DNA from: Desulfobacteraceae bacterium
GTDB lineage: Bacteria; Desulfobacterota; DSM-4660; Desulfatiglandales; Desulfatiglandaceae
Length of the DNA stretch: 7,318 bases
NCBI GenBank assembly: GCA_011048855.1
Contig: DSCZ01000355.1
Location: 1-7,318 of the forward strand
Direction: 5' to 3'
The notes under the pieces were generated by a model. The model was not told the DNA's origin and searched no databases. It was given only the letters and a program-made list of their open reading frames with translations. This document shows, piece by piece, positions 1 through 6,221 of the stretch (its first letter is position 1; the number at the start of each line of letters is the position of its first letter). The translations under genes and the position numbers were made by a program.

Positions 1-882
1 ATTCTGCTCCACGCAAAAACGGTCCAACCCCTCGATCACATCCAGCGTGGCCCTGGGACGGGCGAAACCCGCGGTGCCGACCTGCACCGCGCACGCCCCG
101 GCCATCATGAACTCAAGGGCATCGGCCGCCGACACAATGCCCCCGATGCCGATCACGGGTATCGAAACACATCCAGCCACCCGGTAAACCATATACACCG
201 CCACAGGCCTGACAGCCGGACCTGAAAGACCTCCAACCACGTTTCCAAGCCTGGGCCTGCGTCTCTCCACATCCACCGACATTCCGGTGAGGGTGTTGAT
301 CAGGGACACAGCATCGGCGCCCGCATCTTCCACGGCCCGGGCCACTTCCCGGATGTCCGTGACATTCGGTGAAAGCTTGACGATAACCGGCTTATCGGTA
401 TTGGCCTTCACCCGCGCCGTCACCTCCGCGCTCATCCCCGGATCCACGCCGAAAGCCATCCCGCCCTGTTCAACATTCGGGCAGGAGATGTTGACCTCGA
501 GAGCGGCGACCCCGGCCACACCGCTCAGCCCTTCGGCCAGAGCTCCATACTCATCGAGGCTGTGCCCGTATATATTCACGATAACCTCTGTGGAAAGCTG
601 CCGGAGCCAGGGAAGTTTTTCCTCGAGAAAACGGTCCAGCCCGATGTTTGCCAGTCCGATCGCATTCAACATCCCGCAGGGGGTCTCCACGATCCTCGGA
701 GGAGGGTTGCCCTCCCTTGGCTTCAGAGACAAACCTTTAACCACGATTCCGCCCAGGGCTCCTACATCCAAGAGCGGGGAGAATTCTTCACCGTAACCGA
801 ATGTCCCGGATGCGGCGATCACGGGATTCTTGAGCCTAAGCGGGCCTATACGGGTCGTTAAATCCGGTGCCGAAACGGTCAT
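1..882 (-). CDS. pyrD: Dihydroorotate dehydrogenase B, catalytic subunit (partial, C-terminus off the window)
   Basis: Catalyses dihydroorotate to orotate, the fourth step of UMP synthesis, as the FMN-containing subunit of a type 1B (PyrD-PyrK) cytoplasmic enzyme. The 294 visible residues run from MTVSAPDLTTRIGPLRLKNP to the left edge. Family members are about 300-310 residues, so only a short tail is missing. Visible marks are the substrate/FMN segment ASGTFGYGEEF (24-34), the lysine of VVKG (49), NAIGL (73-77), the catalytic-loop cysteine in NISCPN (Cys134, the type 1 base), VIVKLSPN (166-173), and the FMN-phosphate segments VIGIGGI (243-249) and VQVGTA (266-271). A cysteine rather than a serine base separates it from membrane-bound type 2 enzymes. 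The ATG at 882 lies 8 bases after the pyrK stop with only a weak Shine-Dalgarno (AGAG), suggesting translational coupling. An ATG at 887 is out of frame and stops after two codons. Confidence 0.95.
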   Translation of the reverse strand, partial: MTVSAPDLTTRIGPLRLKNPVIAASGTFGYGEEFSPLLDVGALGGIVVKGLSLKPREGNPPPRIVETPCGMLNAIGLANIGLDRFLEEKLPWLRQLSTEVIVNIYGHSLDEYGALAEGLSGVAGVAALEVNISCPNVEQGGMAFGVDPGMSAEVTARVKANTDKPVIVKLSPNVTDIREVARAVEDAGADAVSLINTLTGMSVDVERRRPRLGNVVGGLSGPAVRPVAVYMVYRVAGCVSIPVIGIGGIVSAADALEFMMAGACAVQVGTAGFARPRATLDVIEGLDRFCVEQN

Positions 883-890
883 AACATGCT

Positions 891-1661
891 CTAGTCTATA
901 TCGAACGAATCAAAGACCGGCCCATCCACGCAAACCCGCCGGAACCCGCCCCCGGGCGACGATGAAGCCACGGTGCACCCTTGACATGCCCCGATGCCGC
1001 AGGCCATGGCTGCTTCAATCGAAACCTGTGAGGGCACCCGGTGTTTTTCCACAAGGGCGGCCACTTTTTTGAGCATCGCCGCAGGCCCGCACGAAAAAAC
1101 ACACGATTGCTCCGTTGCAAAGTCCAGGTGCTTTTCAAGGAGTTCGGTGACCAGGCATTCCGTCCCCGCACTGCCGTCCTCCGTGGCGATAGAAATGTTT
1201 TCAACCGGGACTCCCAGCCTGGAAAAAGGCGCTGTTTCAGAGGCGGTCCTGTACCCTGCAAGCCAGATAAAGGGGCGCGATGCTATCCTGCGGGCCAGGA
1301 AAACCATGGGAGCAACCCCTATTCCACCGGTTACCAGAACCGGAAGCATCGAAGGGCCGGGAAGCTTGAAGCCTTTTCCAAGCGGCCCCAGAACGCGGAT
1401 TCTTCGACCCGGACCAATATCGGAAAGAAGACCTGTTCCCGCCCCTACCCTCTTGTAAAGCAGGATGACAACCCCTTTCCCTTCCACCGCGCAGACGGAA
1501 AAAGGCCTTCGCAGCAAATGTTCCAGGCCCTCCGAGACCTGAACCATCACAAACTGCCCCGGTTCGGCTTCAGCCGCGATTTCCTTCGAGGCAAAAGCCA
1601 GGAGAAACGTGTTTTCGGCGACCTTTTCATTTCTCAAAATTTCGACGGACTGATCAATCAT
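891..1661 (-). CDS. pyrK: Dihydroorotate dehydrogenase B, electron transfer subunit
   Basis: FAD and [2Fe-2S] subunit that carries electrons from the FMN of PyrD to NAD. From the ATG at 1661 it has 256 residues, normal for the family. The ferredoxin-reductase-like FAD domain holds RRPFS (51-55) and VGAGTGLLS (72-80). The NAD domain has VTGGIGVAP (110-118) and SCGPAAML (190-197). The cluster ligands are Cys221, Cys226, Cys229 and Cys244 in CGIGACQGC followed by VCVDGP, the typical PyrK pattern. Start choice: the ATG at 1661 has GAAGG 9 bases upstream and the protein then begins like other PyrKs. An in-frame ATG at 1688 (265 residues, AAGGG 4 bases upstream) is a real alternative. A still longer reading frame begins at a TTG at 1832 inside nrdG and is unlikely. 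The gap to nrdG (1662-1740) is GC-rich, with a 5-bp hairpin (1705-1709 with 1718-1722) but no U-tract or clear promoter, so read-through from nrdG is expected. Confidence 0.94.
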   Translation of the reverse strand: MIDQSVEILRNEKVAENTFLLAFASKEIAAEAEPGQFVMVQVSEGLEHLLRRPFSVCAVEGKGVVILLYKRVGAGTGLLSDIGPGRRIRVLGPLGKGFKLPGPSMLPVLVTGGIGVAPMVFLARRIASRPFIWLAGYRTASETAPFSRLGVPVENISIATEDGSAGTECLVTELLEKHLDFATEQSCVFSCGPAAMLKKVAALVEKHRVPSQVSIEAAMACGIGACQGCTVASSSPGGGFRRVCVDGPVFDSFDID

Positions 1662-1740
1662 AACATCCGGCCTTCGGCATTTTTCCATAACACCCTTGAG
1701 GCGCCCGGCGGATCCAGGCCGGCCCCGCGGTCTGAATTTT

Positions 1741-2457
1741 TCAACGAATGACACATTTTTTAACCAGGGATTCTGCTGTCCTTTTAAATCCCACAAGCTC
1801 GGATTCTTCGATGCACCTGTCCTTCCGGTCAAAAAAACCAGGGTCCAGTGAGCGCCCTTCTCTAGCTTTTTGAAGCACGTAGAGATCGGCTCCCTTCAGC
1901 AGCCCGGCGATCCTTTCGACGGCCTCCGCATCGACCATGGGCCTCACGCACGTCGTCCGGAATTCATGGCCGACACCTGACTCGATTATCACCGGGATAC
2001 TTTCAACCACAGCCGTTCCCCCGGTCTCGGTCCCGAGGTACACAGGATAATGGTCCGGCAAGGTCTTAACATCCATTGCGATGTAATCGATCAAATTTTC
2101 TTCAACCAGCCGTGCCAGAACTGCGGGCCTGCCCCCGTTTGTGTCCAGCTTCACCGCAAATCCCATGGATTTGATGTCTCGGCACAGATTCTCCAGCCCA
2201 TGCTGCACCGTCGGTTCGCCGCCGCAAATCACAACTCCGTCCAGCAAACCCTTCCGGGCGTCGAGAAACCGCAGGACCGCCCCATCATCCATTTGGAATC
2301 CGTCAGGCACCCGGCCGGAGGCAAGCTCGGGGTTATGGCAGTACGGACATGCGAAATTACAGCCGCTCAAAAACAACACACAGCTGACCCGGCCGGGGAA
2401 ATCGATCAGGGAGCAGGCCTGCAAACCGCCGTAAATCATGCGCTCCTCATAATACAT
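1741..2457 (-). CDS. nrdG: Anaerobic ribonucleoside-triphosphate reductase activating protein (radical SAM)
   Basis: Uses S-adenosylmethionine and a [4Fe-4S] cluster to place the glycyl radical on NrdD. The 238-residue protein has the radical SAM motif CNFACPYC (Cys33, Cys37, Cys40), followed by HNPEL, the SAM-binding GGEPT (79-83) and DTNG (105-108). At about 240 residues it is the longer, pyruvate-formate-lyase-activase-like NrdG type rather than the short enterobacterial one of about 155. Its place directly after nrdD supports NrdD as the partner. The ATG at 2457 abuts the nrdD stop (TAGATG) with AAGG upstream in the nrdD end, which favours coupled translation. An internal ATG at 2439 (giving MIYGGLQACSLIDFPG), preceded by GAGGAG, matches the usual family N-terminus and could be the true start. 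The C-terminal third is less conserved to my eye, with one extra cysteine at 215. Confidence 0.93.
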   Translation of the reverse strand: MYYEERMIYGGLQACSLIDFPGRVSCVLFLSGCNFACPYCHNPELASGRVPDGFQMDDGAVLRFLDARKGLLDGVVICGGEPTVQHGLENLCRDIKSMGFAVKLDTNGGRPAVLARLVEENLIDYIAMDVKTLPDHYPVYLGTETGGTAVVESIPVIIESGVGHEFRTTCVRPMVDAEAVERIAGLLKGADLYVLQKAREGRSLDPGFFDRKDRCIEESELVGFKRTAESLVKKCVIR

Positions 2458-4548
2458 CTATGCCGCCTTGAACAGCTTCCGGACCCCGAATTCTTCTTTT
2501 TTACCGTCGTTCCACTGCTTCACGGGCCTCAGATAACCGACCACCCTCGAATAAACTTCCGTTTCCTCACCGCATCGGGGGCACGACGGCTGTTCGCCTT
2601 TAAGGTAGCCGTGAAACGGGCATACGCTGAATGTGGGAGTAAGCGTAAAATAAGGGAGCTGAAAGTTGTGAACGATTTTTTGGATCAAGTTTTTTACGAT
2701 TTCGGTATCTTCAACCATTTCACCGATAAAGACGTGCAGCACCGTCCCGCCGGTGTATTTTTTCTGAAGGTCGTCCTGGAGCTCCAGCATTTCGAAAAGA
2801 TCATCGGTGTAATCCACGGGCAGATGCGTGGAATTGGTATAAAACGGGAAGGCGCCCTTGCGGTATCCCTTTTCGTTTGCACATTTTATTCCAGGAAGTC
2901 GCTTTTTGTCGACAGCGGCCAGCCTGTAGGAGGTGCCTTCAGCAGGAGTCGCTTCAAGGTTGAACAAATCCCCGGTTTGATCCTGGAAATCCGAAAGGGT
3001 TCCGCGCAGAAAATCCATCACCCGAACCGCGAAACTCCGTCCCGCGTCATCCGCGATTGAACAACCCAGGAAATTGTCGCACGCCTCATTCATCCCTATA
3101 ATGCCGATCGTGGAGAAATGATTCCGCCAGTAGCTCCCGGTATTCTCTTTTATCCCCCTCAGATAAAACCTCGAGTAAGGATAAAGATTTTTTTCGCTCA
3201 GCCCTTCAAGCACTTTTCTTTTCAAAATCAGGCTTTCTTTCGCAAGCCTGCACACATCGGCAAGCCCTGAAAAAAACTCTTCCTCGGTTTTTGAAATGAA
3301 CCCGAGTCTCGGAAGATTGATGGTGACCACGCCTATCGATCCGGTAAGAGGATTCGCACCGAAAAGGCCGCCGCCGCGCCGGATAAGTTCTCTGTTGTCA
3401 AGCCTCAGGCGGCAGCACATGGATCTTGTGTCTTCCGGTTTCATCTCTGAATTTACAAAGTTCGAAAAATACGGGATTCCGTATTTCCCGGTCATCTTCC
3501 ATACCGAATCGAGCGTTTCATTGTCCCAGTCAAAGTCGCGCGTGATGTTGTAGGTGGGGATCGGGAAGGTGAAAACCCTCCCCTTCGCATCCCCTTCCAT
3601 CATCACTTCTGCGAAGGCGCGGTTGAAGACATCCATTTCGGGCTGAAAATTCCGGTAGGTCTCCCTCTGCAGCGCGCCGCCGAGCACGACCGGCTTGTCC
3701 CCGAGATTGAGCGGCACCTGAAGATCCAGGGTTACGTTCGTGAAGGGCGTCTGGAAACCGACACGCGTCGGGATGTTGATATTAAATACAAATTCCTGCA
3801 GTGCCTGTTTAACGGCTTCGAAACTCAAGCCGTCGTAACGTATGAATGGCGCCAGCAGCGTGTCGAAATTGGACAGAGCCTGGGCGCCGGCGGCCTCGCC
3901 CTGCAAGGTGTAGAAAAAATTTACGATCTGTCCCAGAGCGGACCGTAAATGCCTCGGAGGCGCACTTTCCACCTTCCCCTCTACGCCTTTGAAGCCCTGG
4001 AGCAGAAGATCCTCCAGGTCCCAGCCCACGCAGTATACAGACAGAAGGCTCAAATCATGTATGTGCATTTTCCCTGTCCTGTGGGCGTCGCGGATCTCCG
4101 GCGGATAGATCTTGTTCAACCAGTACTCGGCGGTTATTCCAGAGGAGATGTAGTTGTTCAATCCCTGGAGCGAATAGCACATATTGCTGTTTTCGCTGAT
4201 TTTCCAGTCAAGTTTTTCAAGGTAGTGCTCAACCAGGTCCACGCTCGCCTTCGAAACCAGCGCCCGCATTTGAGCATGCTGCTCCCGGTAGAGGATATAA
4301 GCCTTCGCGGTCCGGTGAAATGGAGAATCCAGCAGAACCCTCTCGACTATATCCTGTATTTCTTCCACCCCCGGAACCGATCCCAGCTTGATTTCATGGG
4401 CCAGGGACAGCACCCGGAGAGTCAGTTCCCGTGCATCTTTTTCGGTAAGCTCACCGGTTGCTTTTCCGGCTGCAGCGATGGCGCATGATATTTTCACGGA
4501 ATCAAAAGGCTCTCTTCGACCGTCGCGTTTTTCAATACTTTTGAACAT
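2458..4548 (-). CDS. nrdD: Anaerobic (class III) ribonucleoside-triphosphate reductase
   Basis: Reduces ribonucleoside triphosphates to deoxyribonucleotides without oxygen, using a stable glycyl radical. It has 696 residues from the ATG at 4548, a usual NrdD length. An N-terminal ATP-cone (about 1-95, opening with KRDGRREPFDSVKI) implies allosteric control by ATP/dATP. The catalytic barrel has HIHDLS (163-168), YCVGWDL with Cys173, and MCCRL with Cys379, matching the two active-site cysteine positions known in the family. A C-terminal zinc-site-like cluster (Cys643, His646, Cys656, Cys659) precedes the glycyl radical motif RVVGYLRPVKQWNDGK, with Gly671 the predicted radical site. The frame extends to a TTG at 4560, but the ATG at 4548 fits the family start and has a GGGGG stretch just upstream. 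It heads the nrdD-nrdG-pyrK-pyrD run, and the upstream NrdR-type boxes suggest repression by NrdR when dNTPs are ample. The reductant (formate or a redoxin) cannot be told from what I see. Confidence 0.97.
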   Translation of the reverse strand: MFKSIEKRDGRREPFDSVKISCAIAAAGKATGELTEKDARELTLRVLSLAHEIKLGSVPGVEEIQDIVERVLLDSPFHRTAKAYILYREQHAQMRALVSKASVDLVEHYLEKLDWKISENSNMCYSLQGLNNYISSGITAEYWLNKIYPPEIRDAHRTGKMHIHDLSLLSVYCVGWDLEDLLLQGFKGVEGKVESAPPRHLRSALGQIVNFFYTLQGEAAGAQALSNFDTLLAPFIRYDGLSFEAVKQALQEFVFNINIPTRVGFQTPFTNVTLDLQVPLNLGDKPVVLGGALQRETYRNFQPEMDVFNRAFAEVMMEGDAKGRVFTFPIPTYNITRDFDWDNETLDSVWKMTGKYGIPYFSNFVNSEMKPEDTRSMCCRLRLDNRELIRRGGGLFGANPLTGSIGVVTINLPRLGFISKTEEEFFSGLADVCRLAKESLILKRKVLEGLSEKNLYPYSRFYLRGIKENTGSYWRNHFSTIGIIGMNEACDNFLGCSIADDAGRSFAVRVMDFLRGTLSDFQDQTGDLFNLEATPAEGTSYRLAAVDKKRLPGIKCANEKGYRKGAFPFYTNSTHLPVDYTDDLFEMLELQDDLQKKYTGGTVLHVFIGEMVEDTEIVKNLIQKIVHNFQLPYFTLTPTFSVCPFHGYLKGEQPSCPRCGEETEVYSRVVGYLRPVKQWNDGKKEEFGVRKLFKAA

Positions 4549-4688
4549 TTCAGCCCCCAAATACTTCCGTCGGCCCTTGCGCAGCCCAGGTGGATAAAAT
4601 TGATATTATCGCGCCGCCGGCAACGGGGTCGAGATCGAAAACCCGTTGGCACTCGTTCAATCCCCCGCCGCCGGGTCAAAGATAATTT
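4549..4688 (-). other. Probable nrdD mRNA leader with hairpins
   Basis: If the promoter at 4724-4695 is right, nrdD has an untranslated leader of about 140 bases. It holds a 7-bp stem, CAACGGG (minus, 4648-4642) with CCCGTTG (minus, 4627-4621), around a 14-base loop, and nearer the gene an AT-rich 5-bp stem (GATAA/TTATC, 4610-4593). Two near-identical GC-rich blocks (CCGGCGGCG) flank the main hairpin. I recognise no known riboswitch and no convincing leader peptide. Any role in translation or RNA stability is inference. Confidence 0.4.
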
Positions 4689-4694
4689 CAGAGC

Positions 4695-4724
4695 AGGCTA
4701 CATCAATATATTGCGGTCTGTCAA
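4695..4724 (-). promoter_or_regulatory. Candidate sigma-70 promoter of nrdD
   Basis: On the minus strand a perfect -35 hexamer TTGACA (4724-4719) is followed after 18 bases by TAGCCT (4700-4695). The -10 keeps only the three most conserved positions (T, A, final T), so it is weak. The -35 sits between the two NrdR-type boxes, and box 1 occupies the -35/-10 spacer, as expected for a repressor that blocks RNA polymerase. It starts 44 bases after the pgeF stop, so nrdD can be expressed separately from pgeF. Confidence 0.5.
4701..4716. promoter_or_regulatory. NrdR box 1 (promoter-proximal)
   Basis: The core CAATATATTG (4704-4713) is a perfect palindrome and matches the core CWATATATWG of the NrdR consensus (acaCWATATATWGtgt) at all ten positions. 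The outer three bases on each side match poorly. It lies in the spacer of the candidate nrdD promoter. NrdR is the zinc-finger/ATP-cone repressor of ribonucleotide reductase genes; its gene is not in this window. Confidence 0.75.
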
Positions 4725-4731
4725 CAGGTGA

Positions 4732-4747
4732 CTTCAACATATTGATA
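4732..4747. promoter_or_regulatory. NrdR box 2 (promoter-distal)
   Basis: The core CAACATATTG (4735-4744) differs from the NrdR core CWATATATWG at one position. Its core starts 31 bp from that of box 1, with 15 bp between the two 16-bp sites. NrdR boxes are known to occur in pairs about three helical turns apart, so this spacing supports both sites more than either core alone. The box lies about 25 bases past the pgeF stop and just upstream of the -35. Confidence 0.7.
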
Positions 4748-4768
4748 AAAACAACAAATTCAAGGGGA

Positions 4769-5563
4769 TTATCGGATCATCGCAACAATGCAGAAACGGC
4801 CGGTGACGCCCTCGGCGCGGTAGGAAAAAAACAAATCGGTCCTGCATTTGGTGCACAGGCCGGCAACCGAAATGTTATCCGCGAGCACTCCCGACTCCTG
4901 AAGCTGGAAGCTGGTCAGGTTCCATAAATCGAAATAGTTTTCCTTCACCATGAAACGGCGGAAAAACGATGGAAATATTTCCCTGTAGGAAACGAATTCG
5001 GCGCAGCAGGGTCCGAGAGAGGGGCTGACAGCCGCTCGAAGCGCTTCCCGACGGCATCCGAACTCCTCTGCCATCCGGTCTACCACACGCGCCGTTATAT
5101 TGGAAACCTGCCCTCGCCAACCGGCATGGACCACCGCCGTCACATGCCTCTCCGGGTCGTAGAGGATGATCCCCTGGCAGTCAGCGAGCTTCGCAATAAT
5201 CGCGGTTCGTGGAACCGATGTAATAACCGCATCTGCTTCAGGCGGCCCGGCAAAGCACCCAGGTGCGCTATCTTTCACCGTCAAAATCTCGTTCCCGTGA
5301 ACCTGGTTCATGAACACCAGACGGTCTGCACCAACCGCGCCCTGGATCAACGACAGATTGTGAAACACGAATGCTGGAAGGTCTCCGACCGAGTAACTGA
5401 CATTCAAGGATTGATAGGGCGGCGGGCTTGAGCCCCCGAGACGGGTGAAAACGCCATGGGCAAGGCCGGGGAATCCGCAGAGACCTTTAAAGAGGAAACG
5501 CCCCGGCGGACCGGGGGCGAAGCGATCGAAGCCTTGGCCGTGCATCCTGATTCGACCCGTCAC
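4769..5563 (-). CDS. pgeF: PgeF/YfiH family protein (multicopper-oxidase-like LACC1 family; purine nucleoside phosphorylase / peptidoglycan editing factor)
   Basis: 264 residues. Family members cleave purine nucleosides (LACC1-type phosphorylase/deaminase activity), and E. coli YfiH (PgeF) corrects misincorporation of L-serine in peptidoglycan precursors; which job applies here is unknown. Visible signature: HGVFTRLGGSS (36-46), LNVSYSVGD (53-61), FMNQVHGNE (84-92), KLADCQGIILYDP (125-137), VHAGWRG (145-151), SPSLGPCCAEF (180-190) and a C-terminal CTKCRTDLFFSYRAEG. The metal or active-site triad is His89, Cys129 and His146. The start is a GTG at 5563 with GGAG 8 bases upstream. An ATG at 5545 (six codons in) has no well-spaced ribosome site. 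The start lies only about 24 bases past the U-tract of the SRP RNA gene, so expression may come by read-through or from a promoter inside the RNA gene. No intrinsic terminator is seen before nrdD. Confidence 0.9.
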   Translation of the reverse strand: MTGRIRMHGQGFDRFAPGPPGRFLFKGLCGFPGLAHGVFTRLGGSSPPPYQSLNVSYSVGDLPAFVFHNLSLIQGAVGADRLVFMNQVHGNEILTVKDSAPGCFAGPPEADAVITSVPRTAIIAKLADCQGIILYDPERHVTAVVHAGWRGQVSNITARVVDRMAEEFGCRREALRAAVSPSLGPCCAEFVSYREIFPSFFRRFMVKENYFDLWNLTSFQLQESGVLADNISVAGLCTKCRTDLFFSYRAEGVTGRFCIVAMIR

Positions 5564-5586
5564 AGCACAGGCTCCATCGCCTGGAG

Positions 5587-5597
5587 AAAAAAGATAG
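5587..5597 (-). terminator. 3' end and terminator of the SRP RNA gene
   Basis: On the minus strand CTATC (5597-5593) runs directly into six T's (5592-5587). CTATC can pair with GATGG (5685-5681), which closes the long SRP RNA stem, so the RNA's own helix followed by the U-tract can act as an intrinsic terminator. The pgeF ribosome site follows within a dozen or so bases. Confidence 0.55.
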
Positions 5598-5812
5598 AAA
5601 TCTGCACGACACAGGCTCTCTCGTTTACCGCTGCTTCCTCCCGGACCTGACGGGGTTCACAAGCGCCTGTCACGTGAGGTCCATCCCTCCCCCAAGGCAA
5701 CGAAGTGAACTGCCGCTGCACAAGGCCTCATTAAGGATATTCAACCCCGCATAAGCGGATTTCGGGTTCAGGGCACCGCTAGCTCCCCGTCTAGCACGAC
5801 CAAGGCTTCGAT
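5587..5812 (-). ncRNA. ffs: Signal recognition particle RNA with Alu-type 5' domain
   Basis: RNA scaffold of the signal recognition particle, binding Ffh and helping FtsY target membrane proteins. Domain IV is unmistakable: GTCAGGTCC, a GGGA loop (5642-5639), then GGAAGCAGCGG, almost the universal bacterial sequence. The 5' part, GACGGGGAGCTAGCGGTG followed by CCCTG, and the AACCCG...CGGGGTT hairpin match the Alu domain of B. subtilis scRNA as I remember it. A 12-base helix with a 2-base internal mismatch joins CACGTGACAGGC (5676-5665) to GCCTGTGTCGTG (5616-5605). An inner hairpin, GCAGCG...CGTTGC, lies between the Alu part and this helix. The 3' end is set by the U-tract. The 5' end is uncertain by some 20 bases: a possible -10, TATGAC (5840-5835), would start it near 5828. 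Oddities are the GGGA loop instead of the common GGAA, and a 3' end that closes on the middle of the RNA with no 3' Alu strand. Confidence 0.9.
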
Positions 5813-5839
5813 CGATTCGCGCAGAAGCGCTGGTGTCAT

Positions 5840-5864
5840 AAAAAAGCCGGTTCAATAAACCAGG
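5840..5864 (-). terminator. Weak intrinsic terminator after hup
   Basis: On the minus strand CC-T-GGTT (5864-5858) can pair with AACCGG (5852-5847) around a 5-base loop, with one bulged T, followed by C and six T's (5845-5840). The stem is only 6 bp with a bulge, so termination is probably partial. The end of the U-tract overlaps the possible -10 (TATGAC) of the SRP RNA gene. Confidence 0.45.
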
Positions 5865-5882
5865 GTTTACCATCGCCCGCGT

Positions 5883-6164
5883 TTAAACATCTAAATCAAC
5901 ACGCTCTTTCAGCTCTTTACCGACCTTGAAAAACGGAAGTCTTTTCGGGGTCACCTTGATGATTTCACCGGTTTTGGGATTTCTTCCGTTATAACCATCG
6001 TAGCTTTTAACCTTGAAACTTCCCAATCCCCGGATCTCGACCCTCTCGCCTTTGACGAGGGCCTCTTCCATGTTTCCGAATACGGTATTTACCACTTCTT
6101 CCGCCTTTTTCAATGCCAGGTTTTGGTCCTTGGCGAGAGCTTCGATCAACTGGGACTTGTTCAT
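5883..6164 (-). CDS. hup: HU/IHF-family DNA-binding protein
   Basis: Small nucleoid protein that binds and bends DNA as a dimer. 93 residues, the normal HU length. It has the helical dimerisation part (1-40, MNKSQLIEALAKDQNLALKK), the signature RVEIRGLGSFKVK (41-53), and the beta-arm tip GRNPKTGE (60-67) with Pro63, the residue that wedges between base pairs. The end, LPFFKVGKELKERV, is typical. HU and IHF-beta-like proteins are hard to tell apart by eye; the lone copy and overall pattern favour HU. The ATG at 6164 has AGAGG 6 bases upstream. It has its own good promoter and is followed by a weak terminator and the SRP RNA gene. In B. subtilis the HU homologue HBsu binds the SRP RNA Alu domain, which makes this neighbour interesting. 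Confidence 0.95.
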   Translation of the reverse strand: MNKSQLIEALAKDQNLALKKAEEVVNTVFGNMEEALVKGERVEIRGLGSFKVKSYDGYNGRNPKTGEIIKVTPKRLPFFKVGKELKERVDLDV

Positions 6165-6221
6165 CTTGAACCTCTGTTTGTGATATAGGAGTAATTATGA
6201 ACGCTTACTGCCGACGGAACC

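Noticed and set aside
287..796. Plus-strand reading frame of 169 codons opposite pyrD
   Set aside because: Composition is Ser/Thr/Pro-rich with no motif, and the minus strand is an unambiguous PyrD.
1705..1722. GC-rich hairpin between nrdG and pyrK as a terminator
   Set aside because: The stem is only 5 bp and no T-run follows it on the minus strand.
1662..1832. N-terminal extension of PyrK to a TTG at 1832
   Set aside because: It would overlap the end of nrdG by about 90 bases and adds 57 residues without family similarity; ATGs at 1688 and 1661 have ribosome sites.
2050..3060. Long plus-strand reading frame (336 codons) opposite nrdG and nrdD
   Set aside because: It spans the junction of two clearly recognised genes on the other strand, shows no family motif and has the look of an antisense shadow in GC-rich codons.
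4549..4560. TTG at 4560 as the nrdD start
   Set aside because: The ATG at 4548 is in frame, starts the family-typical MFKSIEKRDGRR and has a G-rich stretch in the right place upstream.
4494..4679. Minus-strand frame of 61 codons running into the nrdD start in another frame
   Set aside because: Arg-rich, no clear ribosome site, overlaps the leader and the first codons of nrdD; no evidence of a leader peptide.
5670..5873. Minus-strand frame of 67 codons between hup and pgeF
   Set aside because: It lies across the SRP RNA gene, whose conserved RNA sequence explains the region.
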